From assembly GCA_009712635.1 (NCBI GenBank), contig WASS01000002.1:372001-436000 (forward strand): DNA of 64,000 nucleotides, given 5' to 3'. Shown in pieces: positions 26,174 through 32,428 of this stretch. This DNA is from Hungatella sp. (GTDB lineage Bacteria > Bacillota > Clostridia > Lachnospirales > Lachnospiraceae). The translations under genes were made by a program, and so were the position numbers. Each line of letters begins with the position of its first letter. The stretch's first letter is position 1. A model generated the notes under the pieces. It was not told the DNA's origin. It saw only the letters and a list, made by a program, of their open reading frames with translations, and ran no database searches.

Positions 26174-26200
26174 ATTCATATATCGAATTGATATATGAAT
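26174..26200. promoter_or_regulatory. PadR operator, perfect inverted repeat
   Basis: ATTCATATATC (26174-26184), a 5-base spacer, then GATATATGAAT (26190-26200): 11-bp perfect arms just upstream of the padR-like start. A closely related copy sits in front of the flavoprotein gene. Confidence 0.72.
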
Positions 26201-26299
26201 ATTGTAACGACAGTACACTTGTTTGTCAATTAAAACTTGGTTAATCAAAAGTAAATTCTCTGGGGCATAAAGCTAAAACAGGCTGACAGGGGGAAAACT

Positions 26300-26497
26300 T
26301 CACTCTTGGTAAAAATTATTATATATCTGGCGAAATACAAGCACCCCAAAAAACAAAATTGATGGTATAATTATTTTATCTGAAATGGTGAAGTTTTTAA
26401 AAAGAAGTTTGATATTCGATACATAAGGAGTGATTAGTTGTCCTGCAACAGCCGATATGATTACTGCATCTACGCTGAAATGGACTATTGTTCGCAT
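26300..26497 (-). CDS. possible small membrane protein of 65 residues
   Basis: The ATG at 26497 (M-R-T-I-V-H-F-S) is preceded by TTTTGGAG at good spacing. The product has two hydrophobic stretches (V-D-A-V-I-I-S-A-V-A-G-Q-L and I-I-I-P-S-I-L-F-F-G-V-L-V-F) and a charged end. I do not recognise a family. It points away from the BlaI gene and its upstream region overlaps that gene's promoter region. It could be a chance open frame in AT-rich DNA. Confidence 0.35.
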   Translation of the reverse strand: MRTIVHFSVDAVIISAVAGQLITPYVSNIKLLFKNFTISDKIIIPSILFFGVLVFRQIYNNFYQE

Positions 26498-26590
26498 TAT
26501 GGCTCCAAAAGACACACCATTTACTAGCGGTATTAAAGTAGGATTTGGTGACGATTTTAGAATTACAATAGTTATCCAAAGGAGTATATT

Positions 26591-26974
26591 ATGAAAAAGC
26601 TACCCAATATATCAGATGCTGAATGGCAAGTTATGAAAGTACTATGGGCAGAAGCTGTACCAGTCACCTCTAATCTTGTTATTGATAGGTTAAAAGAGAT
26701 TGTCGCGTGGAATCCTAAAACCATTAGAACTTTGATCGGAAGATTAGTCAAGAAAAAAGCTATTGGTTATAGTGAAACAGGGAATTCATATTTTTATTAT
26801 CCATTATTAAATGAGGAGGAGTGTATAAAAGAAGAAACTCGATCTTTTTTAGATCGTGCCTGCGGTGGAAAATTTAATGTATTAATGACTAACTTTCTAA
26901 AAGAACAAGAGTTAACAGAAGAAGAGATAGATGAACTCAAACGCATCCTTGAGAAGAAAAAAATGAAGGGATGA
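26591..26974 (+). CDS. BlaI/MecI/CopY family repressor without an adjacent BlaR1
   Basis: A 127-residue winged-helix repressor: N-terminal I-S-D-A-E-W-Q-V-M-K-V-L-W, recognition helix W-N-P-K-T-I-R-T-L-I-G-R-L, wing G-N-S-Y-F-Y-Y-P and a C-terminal dimerisation helix. AAAGGAG precedes the ATG. In typical loci blaI is followed by a BlaR1 protease gene; here nothing resembling it follows. Instead, 108 bases after its stop begins a promoter with two TACA-N2-TGTA boxes, the known BlaI/MecI recognition sequence, in front of a metallo-beta-lactamase gene. Confidence 0.88.
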   Translation: MKKLPNISDAEWQVMKVLWAEAVPVTSNLVIDRLKEIVAWNPKTIRTLIGRLVKKKAIGYSETGNSYFYYPLLNEEECIKEETRSFLDRACGGKFNVLMTNFLKEQELTEEEIDELKRILEKKKMKG

Positions 26975-27081
26975 TAAGCAGTGGATAAAATAAGTGTCAA
27001 TTGGTATTATAAAGAGGAGCTAATAGGAAGGGTGATTTTTAAGCCACCTCACTGTTAGCCTTTTTTTATTACAAAAAATGA

Positions 27082-27110
27082 TTGACAAGGATGAATTACA
27101 GGTGTAATCT
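27082..27110 (+). promoter_or_regulatory. promoter of the metallo-beta-lactamase gene
   Basis: A -35 TTGACA (27082-27087), a 17-base spacer and a -10 TAATCT (27105-27110). The first BlaI box lies in the spacer and overlaps the -10, so bound repressor would block RNA polymerase. Confidence 0.75.
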
Positions 27111-27136
27111 TATTATTGGATTACACCTGTAATTCA
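27092..27136. promoter_or_regulatory. twin BlaI/MecI-type operators
   Basis: Two dyads, ATTACAGGTGTAAT (27095-27108) and ATTACACCTGTAAT (27120-27133), each fit the BlaI/MecI consensus TACA-N2-TGTA. Together they form a perfect 18-bp inverted repeat (27092-27109 with 27119-27136) spaced by 9 bases. The second box would lie just downstream of the transcription start, and the whole could also form an RNA hairpin at the 5' end of the transcript. Confidence 0.85.
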
Positions 27137-27201
27137 TTATACAAAAAAGGAGGTCAAAATAGTAGTATTTATTTCAAAAATAAATTGAATGGAGGCTAAT
27201 G

Positions 27202-28101
27202 ATGAAAATAAAAGTCTTAATTTGTATAGCGGCATTATCTATGACAGTAGGTTTGTCAGGATGTTCGAAAAGTACAACAAATGCATCTCAAGAGAAAAAG
27301 AATATGGATAGTATAGACCAGGGGGAAACAGCAATAGAAAGTATTGGGGAAGATTTATACATCGAAAAAATTGCTGAAGGTGCATATGTCGTAAATCATG
27401 TATTCCCGTGGGAAGCTAATTCTATGGTGGTAGAAATGGACAATTCTGATATCATTATGGTGGATACACCATATACACCAGAGGCAACGAGAGATTTATT
27501 AAATTGGGTGAATACTCATTATGAAAATCAAAAAATAATAGCAATTAATACAGGATTTCATTTTGATAATCTTGGAGGTAACCAGGCTTTAATTGAAAAA
27601 AACATACCTATATACGGTTCGTCTTTAACTACTGAATTAATATCTGAAGCGGGTGAAGCGTCAAGAAAACTTATGTTGGAGTGGTTAAATAAGCCAGAAT
27701 CAAAGCGTTTTTATGAAGCTTATCAACACATTCCTTATATAGGCCCAACGGAGCAGTTTGATTTACAACAGGATGATATGCAGGTAGATATAGAACAATT
27801 AGCAATACATAGTAAAGAAATAGAAATTTATTTCCCTGGGGCTAGTCATTCACCTGATAACTTAGTTGTTTATTTCCCCCAAAAACGTATTCTTTTTGGA
27901 GGTTGTATGGTAAAAAGCTTAGAATCCACTGATTTAGGTAATACAGCTGATGCAGATCTTGAAGAATGGCCCAAATCAGTAAACAGGGTGCTGGAGCGAT
28001 ATAAAGATAAAGCAGATATTATTGTTCCCGGTCATGGGAAATGTGGGAATAGTGACTTACTAGTGCATACGATAGAACTAGGTGGAGGTAGGGCGAATTA
28101 A
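27202..28101 (+). CDS. subclass B1-like metallo-beta-lactamase lipoprotein with Gly at standard position 116
   Basis: Secreted lipoprotein of 299 residues (lipobox L-S-G-C, Cys 21) with the metallo-beta-lactamase fold. B1-type ligands, by motif: N-T-G-F-H-F-D-N-L-G-G-N gives His120 and Asp122 (standard 118 and 120), G-A-S-H-S-P-D-N gives His216 (196), L-F-G-G-C-M-V-K-S gives Cys235 (221) and Lys238 (224), and V-P-G-H-G gives His278 (263). The residue at standard position 116, normally His (B1) or Asn (B2), is Gly118, encoded GGA. L-G-N-T-A-D-A covers the usual Asn233. The ATG at 27202 is spaced better from GGAGG than the one at 27199. Expression is probably repressed by the adjacent BlaI. Whether it hydrolyses beta-lactams is open. 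Confidence 0.85.
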   Translation: MKIKVLICIAALSMTVGLSGCSKSTTNASQEKKNMDSIDQGETAIESIGEDLYIEKIAEGAYVVNHVFPWEANSMVVEMDNSDIIMVDTPYTPEATRDLLNWVNTHYENQKIIAINTGFHFDNLGGNQALIEKNIPIYGSSLTTELISEAGEASRKLMLEWLNKPESKRFYEAYQHIPYIGPTEQFDLQQDDMQVDIEQLAIHSKEIEIYFPGASHSPDNLVVYFPQKRILFGGCMVKSLESTDLGNTADADLEEWPKSVNRVLERYKDKADIIVPGHGKCGNSDLLVHTIELGGGRAN

Positions 28102-28295
28102 AGTGAGCGGAAGGCTTAAACGGGTATCTACATACTCTCAACCGCAAGGTCAATAAAATCACTCAAAAAAAAGGATATATTACACGAGAGGTGAAATCGG
28201 AAGTGCTCCAGGTTATGGCCTGCAGATTTCAATAAAAATGCTATAAAGGCCTGATTGATTTATCGAGGTTAGTTTATTTAAAAGGAGTTATAAGG

Positions 28296-28799
28296 ATGGA
28301 TATCACAAAGAAAAAAAATATGTCAAAAATTGATTTTCATGTACATTATTTACCCAAAGCATATAAAGAAGTGATGCTTAAATATTGCGGTGAGCGTCCT
28401 GATGATTTTCCTACGCCAGACTGGGACGTGGATTCACATTTGGAAGCCATGGATTGTCTGGGTATTTCTACCTCAATGCTTTCTCTATCATCTCCTCATA
28501 TTAATTTTGGGGATAAGGAACTTACAAAAGCTTTGGCAAGAGAATTTAATGAAGATGGAGCTGCACTTGTGATAAAGTATCCTGGACGTTTTGGCTTGTT
28601 TGCCTCTTTACCATTGCCTGATGTCGAAGATAGTATTGCAGAAATTCAATACGCAAGGAATATTTTACATGCTGATGGATTTGCATTTCCCACCAATACA
28701 CAAGGGGTGTATCTGGGGAATGAATGTCTGTTATTCTGTTCCTATGAGGTTATGTTCTTTGTTACTGAAAAACATAGCCTTTTTTGTTGCCTACTTTAA
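28296..28799 (+). pseudogene. amidohydrolase (ACMSD-like family), 3' truncated
   Basis: The first 145 or so residues look like a metal-dependent amidohydrolase related to aminocarboxymuconate-semialdehyde decarboxylases: I-D-F-H-V-H-Y-L-P metal motif, G-I-S-T-S-M-L-S-L-S-S-P-H, and G-R-F-G-L-F-A-S-L-P-L-P. From about base 28726, after G-V-Y-L-G-N-E-C-L, the frame continues into an unrelated Phe/Cys-rich tail and stops at 167 residues, about half the usual length. The later metal ligands are therefore missing. AAAGGAG precedes the ATG, so a short product could still be made, but it should not be active. Confidence 0.75.
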
Positions 28800-28961
28800 C
28801 TTGACAACTAATATTATATTGTGTTTTAATGATATTGCAAAATAAATAATTAAAAAATATTTTTTTTACAATATAATATAAAGGTTGAGATTAAATTGGG
28901 ATTTGATCTTAAAACTTTCGTTTTTTGTACCTTGAACGAAGAGAAAGGAATGACAAAATTT

Positions 28962-29375
28962 ATGAAACATAGATTTCTAATTATTATAGTATCCATTCTT
29001 TTTTTATTATTGCAAGGCTGTGGAAGAAAAAGCAGCAGTAATGATTTTGAGAATACAACAGATGATAATACTTATAATTTATTGATTACAAATAATACTC
29101 CATTGTTTTTGAAAAGTATTGTTATAAAAAGTAGTGATGTTGACAAAAGTAATGAAAATACTGATGCACTTATAGACAGTAATATAAAAACTGGAGAAGT
29201 TGGAAAGTTTAATATATCTGATGTTGGACAATATAATTTTAGTATAACTCTCAATCCTAAAAATAATTACTCTGTTAGCCAAGAATTTGAAGAAAATTTC
29301 AATAAAGGTTCAATAGTAAATTATGAAGTTGTGATTGAAAAGAATGAGATTACTATAAAAAAAATTGAAAAGTAA
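28962..29375 (+). CDS. putative lipoprotein of unknown function
   Basis: A 137-residue secreted protein. N-terminal M-K-H-R-F-L signal peptide with lipobox L-L-L-Q-G-C near residue 20, then a beta-rich region with repeated Asn/Asp/Ser stretches and no family I recognise. An alternative start at 28950 (M-T-K-F) lies directly against the AAAGGA site, so 28962 is preferred although its spacing of 12 is long. Very AT-rich codons match the surrounding accessory DNA. Confidence 0.6.
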   Translation: MKHRFLIIIVSILFLLLQGCGRKSSSNDFENTTDDNTYNLLITNNTPLFLKSIVIKSSDVDKSNENTDALIDSNIKTGEVGKFNISDVGQYNFSITLNPKNNYSVSQEFEENFNKGSIVNYEVVIEKNEITIKKIEK

Positions 29376-29398
29376 GTCTGGTGTTCGATTACAGTGTG

Positions 29399-29425
29399 AG
29401 TGGTAGACATGTCAGGTCTACCACT
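29399..29425 (+). terminator. hairpin after the lipoprotein gene
   Basis: A perfect 10-bp stem AGTGGTAGAC / GTCTACCACT with a 7-base loop, 24 bases after the stop codon. There is no proper T tract, so termination is likely weak. Confidence 0.45.
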
Positions 29426-29448
29426 ACGAGTTTTCCGAATCTCGGACC

Positions 29449-29619
29449 TTTATAAATGGGAAGCTTCAGCAGGAAGAAACGATGAGAAAATTCGGAAATT
29501 CCGAATTTACTACTAAACCAACGAATTTCTATAATTTGGATGTCGTCATTTCGGTAGGCTACCGCGTTAAATCACAGCGAGGTGTGCAGTTTCGTATATG
29601 GTCTGCAAGCCGAAAGTGA
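29449..29619 (+). pseudogene. fragment of a RhuM-family (virulence RhuM / DNA-binding) gene
   Basis: A short open stretch in the frame of base 29449 encodes F-I-N-G-K-L-Q-Q-E-E-T-M-R-K-F-G, then F-Y-N-L-D-V-V-I-S-V-G-Y-R-V-K-S and Q-R-G-V-Q-F-R-I-W. These are the most conserved segments of RhuM proteins found on islands and phages. Similarity stops at I-W, where the frame runs into S-A-S-R-K and a TGA (29617). Neither the N-terminal part nor the rest of the gene is visible nearby, so this is a relic of about 57 codons in the otherwise gene-free stretch 29376-29817. Confidence 0.62.
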
Positions 29620-29709
29620 GCAAAAATCGAAAATCCAATGGCATCAGGACAACAGTTAAGAAGGACCCGGCTATAGCACTTAGTACGGAATAGAATTTAG
29701 GTAGTTAAA

Positions 29710-29748
29710 GATGCCATGTGGCCAACCCCCCATGGCATCAGGCTTTTT
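29710..29748 (+). terminator. terminator-like hairpin in the relic region
   Basis: A perfect 9-bp stem GATGCCATG (29710-29718) / CATGGCATC (29731-29739) with a C-rich loop is followed by AGGCTTTTTAA. It probably ended the gene now reduced to the RhuM fragment. Confidence 0.6.
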
Positions 29749-29817
29749 AAGAAATAGTAATAATTATTATAATAAATCGGTATTCCTTTGCAATCCCTTT
29801 TTCTTAAAATTAAGAAA

Positions 29818-30381
29818 CTATTTTATATAATTGACCACATCATAGTCTCTCTTCGGTGCATTTTGTTGCGATTCTTTAGCTTTATAACCAAAAGCAACTC
29901 CGTAATAAGGCTCATACCCTTCCGGTATCCCCAGTTTCGCGGCCTCCCCTTCCCATTTGAAAAGGAAATTTACCAGCCCCAGCCAAACCGATCCAATATT
30001 TAAGCTTTCCGCCGCAAGCAGCATATTTTGTATGGCTGCTGCGCAATCCGCCCTCCAGGTAATGGAGTCCCTCTTACCCGAAACAATAACCAGCGTCGGT
30101 GCTTGGTAGGTGATATCCAGAATAGGATTTGCCCCCATATTTCGAATCCCATCAATTTCTGATTTAGCCATTTGTTCCTTGGATTTCTCGTTGATATAGC
30201 GGAGGATATCACTATTTTGAATTACCGTGAAATGCCATGGCTGCTGGTTATTGGCGGACGGTGCGTAAATTCCTGCTTCAATAATCGCCTCCAATTCCTC
30301 TTGTTTAATCTGCTCCTGCCGGTATGCTCTGACACTTCTCCTGCTTTTAATAGCCTTTAAAACCTCGTTCAAATTTGCCAC
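29818..30381 (-). CDS. nitroreductase family protein
   Basis: FMN-dependent NAD(P)H oxidoreductase of 187 residues. The FMN-phosphate motif S-R-R-S-V-R-A-Y lies near residue 14, P-S-A-N-N-Q-Q-P-W-H-F near 42, and A-A-A-I-Q-N-M-L-L-A-A near 115, followed by the G-S-V-W-L-G segment. The substrate (nitroaromatics, quinones or flavin) is unknown. It is divergent from an ArsR-type regulator, with a palindrome between them. Confidence 0.88.
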   Translation of the reverse strand: MANLNEVLKAIKSRRSVRAYRQEQIKQEELEAIIEAGIYAPSANNQQPWHFTVIQNSDILRYINEKSKEQMAKSEIDGIRNMGANPILDITYQAPTLVIVSGKRDSITWRADCAAAIQNMLLAAESLNIGSVWLGLVNFLFKWEGEAAKLGIPEGYEPYYGVAFGYKAKESQQNAPKRDYDVVNYIK

Positions 30382-30416
30382 TCTCCTATTTTTATTTTTT
30401 TTTCAGCAGTTCTATA

Positions 30417-30440
30417 TTCAATAGTTCAACAACTATTGAA
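30417..30440. promoter_or_regulatory. inverted-repeat operator between nitroreductase and ArsR-type genes
   Basis: TTCAATAGTT (30417-30426), a 4-base spacer and AACTATTGAA (30431-30440): 10-bp perfect arms, about 36 bases upstream of the nitroreductase start. A third partial copy (CTATTTGAA) follows immediately. Likely bound by the divergent ArsR-type regulator. Confidence 0.6.
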
Positions 30441-30521
30441 CTATTTGAATGTAACACAAATTATGTTATAATGCAACTATGAATTAATTAATATAAGGAT
30501 AGTGCAATCTAAAAGTGGTTT

Positions 30522-30571
30522 TCTCCAGTAAGGAAAATCGTATCGTCCGCAGCTCGTTCCCTTACTGGAGA
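30522..30571 (+). promoter_or_regulatory. stem-loop in the leader of the ArsR-type gene
   Basis: A perfect 12-bp stem TCTCCAGTAAGG (30522-30533) / CCTTACTGGAGA (30560-30571) closes a 26-base loop, 48 bases upstream of the start codon. With no T tract it may be a folded leader or an operator half rather than a terminator. Confidence 0.5.
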
Positions 30572-30618
30572 TCACTAAATATAGAGTGTGTTACCTATAG
30601 ATAACTAGGAGGTAAAAT

Positions 30619-30918
30619 TTGAAAGAATTGTTTCAACCGAATAAAGACCAATTAAACTTAACTACGATCCTTTGCGCACTTGGTGATCCTATCCGTCTCA
30701 ACATTGTGAAACAACTATCGGATATGGGAGAGATCACCTGCAGCGGTGTTGGAAGCGTACTGCCCAGACCAGCCCTTTCCCATCATTTCAAGGTCCTCCG
30801 GGAATCAGGAATAATTCATGTCAGGATTGAGGGTAAACAGCGTTTCCTGTCTATCCGTTACAATGATCTGGAAAAACGCTTTCCAGGTTTATTAGAGACT
30901 ATCTTAAAATGTGTATAA
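30619..30918 (+). CDS. ArsR/SmtB-family transcriptional regulator
   Basis: A 99-residue winged-helix protein with G-D-P-I-R-L-N-I-V-K-Q-L, a recognition helix in R-P-A-L-S-H-H-F-K-V-L-R-E-S-G and a wing I-H-V-R-I-E-G-K. The metal-type E-L-C-V-C-D motif of ArsR is absent; only one internal Cys is present, plus a terminal C-V, so it is probably not a classical metal sensor. The start is TTG behind TAGGAGG. Divergent from the nitroreductase gene, which it probably controls. Confidence 0.85.
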   Translation: MKELFQPNKDQLNLTTILCALGDPIRLNIVKQLSDMGEITCSGVGSVLPRPALSHHFKVLRESGIIHVRIEGKQRFLSIRYNDLEKRFPGLLETILKCV

Positions 30919-30931
30919 ATAAAAATAGGGA

Positions 30932-30967
30932 TAAAAACACGTAACATCCACTTGCAACGTGTTTTTA
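30932..30967. terminator. convergent-gene terminator
   Basis: An 11-bp stem TAAAAACACGT / ACGTGTTTTTA with A and T flanks, usable from both sides, between the ArsR-type gene and the convergent TetR-type gene. Confidence 0.75.
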
Positions 30968-30986
30968 CAGATAAATTACCTTCAGC

Positions 30987-31556
30987 CTATAAATATGCGA
31001 AAATCATTTTGGTTATTAATGAGGCAATTTCATCCTTGGATTCTTTCATGTTGGTTTTTACCCATTGATTTATGATGCTGCTGACTATGGAAATCTCAAT
31101 ATTCCTGAAATATTTTTTGAATATTTCATCTGAATTTAGCTCGGGAAGCATCTCAAACACCTTTTTATGGAATTTTTCGCTCATTTTTTCATAAAAGGAC
31201 AATCCAATATTATCATTTGCAAGTAAATAGAAAAATGGTTGGTGGTTATCCTCTATATAGGAGAGCAACTTAACGATATGAGGAATCGGTAATCCGGTTT
31301 TTTTACATGCCAAAATGGATTCTCTGGTAACTGGCAAAATAATTGTCGTCATATCCTCCATAACTTCGTTTTCGAGATTGCTTAACAGGTCAAATTTATC
31401 CTGATAGTGCATATAAAAGGTTGCTCTGTTTATCCTGGCTTTACCAGCTATATCGCTTATAGTTATTTTATTAAAAGTATTATCTTTCAGAAGATCATAA
31501 AAAGCTTGTTTAATTAACTGCTCTGTTTTTATAACGCGCAAATCATTCTGATTCAT
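30987..31556 (-). CDS. TetR/AcrR family transcriptional regulator
   Basis: A 189-residue repressor. N-terminal helix-turn-helix: F-N-K-I-T-I-S-D-I-A-G-K-A-R-I-N-R-A-T-F-Y-M-H-Y. The C-terminal ligand domain has the TetR_C_7-like clostridial pattern. Divergent from a VOC-family gene 223 bases away, the probable target. Ligand unknown. Confidence 0.87.
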   Translation of the reverse strand: MNQNDLRVIKTEQLIKQAFYDLLKDNTFNKITISDIAGKARINRATFYMHYQDKFDLLSNLENEVMEDMTTIILPVTRESILACKKTGLPIPHIVKLLSYIEDNHQPFFYLLANDNIGLSFYEKMSEKFHKKVFEMLPELNSDEIFKKYFRNIEISIVSSIINQWVKTNMKESKDEIASLITKMIFAYL

Positions 31557-31779
31557 GGCTAACCTTTCTGTTTACCGACAAAAATTATTCGAATGTAGTT
31601 TAACAAACAAATAAATTTATATTGATTATTGAAAGCATCTACTAATTAATATAATATACAAATATAAAATAAGCAACACTAGTTAGTTAATTATTTTATG
31701 AAGGTTAGATATAATTGATTTACAAGATGGTAAAGAGAAATAATAAACAGTTGCAAACTAATCAAAGGAGTTTAGCGAT

Positions 31780-32220
31780 ATGAAAAACACTATTTTTAAA
31801 GGCACAATAGAGCATTCTGGATTTGTAGTACCCGATATCGAAGAAGCAGTTGAATTTTTTACTAACATTTTGGGTTTTGAAGTCTTGTTTCGCCCAGGGC
31901 GTATGCAGTTTGAAGACGATAGTTTAAAGAGGTACTTTGGGGTTCACGAGAATTCAGTTGTAGAAGGGGCAGCATTTTTACAATACGGGGGCAGGAGGAT
32001 TGAACTGGTCCAATGGTCTGCGCCAGATCAACAGAATGTTCACCTAAAACCCAGCGATATCGGTGTAGCTCATCTTGCTATAACAGTTACCGATTTAGAA
32101 GAGGCTTTGAAATATTTTTCAGAACAGTCTGTTGTTAATGTTAGAGAGCTGAGCCCTCTCGGATTTTTCTATATAACGACTCCATGGGGAATGGAGATTC
32201 AAATAATGAAACAGAAATAA
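31780..32220 (+). CDS. VOC-superfamily (glyoxalase/dioxygenase-like) protein
   Basis: A 146-residue protein with the two beta-alpha-beta-beta-beta modules of the vicinal-oxygen-chelate fold: E-H-S-G-F-V-V-P-D-I-E-E-A-V-E-F-F at the start, V-A-H-L-A-I-T-V-T-D-L-E-E-A in the middle, and T-P-W-G-M-E-I-Q at the end. His in the first and third strands and the final Glu are plausible metal ligands. The substrate may be a lactoylglutathione-like adduct, a drug or an aromatic; it cannot be decided. AAAGGAG precedes the ATG. Confidence 0.82.
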   Translation: MKNTIFKGTIEHSGFVVPDIEEAVEFFTNILGFEVLFRPGRMQFEDDSLKRYFGVHENSVVEGAAFLQYGGRRIELVQWSAPDQQNVHLKPSDIGVAHLAITVTDLEEALKYFSEQSVVNVRELSPLGFFYITTPWGMEIQIMKQK

Positions 32221-32254
32221 GACTGCAAAATAAGAGTATGATACATTTAAAATG

Positions 32255-32300
32255 AGCTGGCACTCTAAGGCGTAATTCCATAGAGTACCAGCTTATTTTT
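32255..32300 (+). terminator. intrinsic terminator after the VOC gene
   Basis: A 13-bp stem with one mismatch, AGCTGGCACTCTA (32255-32267) / TAGAGTACCAGCT (32281-32293), is followed by TATTTTTTAT. Confidence 0.85.
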
Positions 32301-32428
32301 TATATGGAAGAGCGGTACTTGTTATGGACGGTTTCTGTGAAATATAGTAAACTGAATTTAAGTAAAATGTGCAATCTGGATTTTGGAATATATGATATCA
32401 AAATAGATGAGATCATTGGAGGAGTTAT

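Noticed and set aside
28102-28295. Possible remnant of a regulator gene (frame with K-K-G-Y-I-T-R-E-V-K-S-E-V-L-Q-V-M-A-C-R-F-Q)
   Set aside because: Short, ends in a stop, and no family could be named with any confidence.
29449-29619. Active prophage or complete genomic island, suggested by the RhuM fragment
   Set aside because: No integrase, terminase, capsid, transposase or att repeats were seen anywhere in the window; only a relic is supported.
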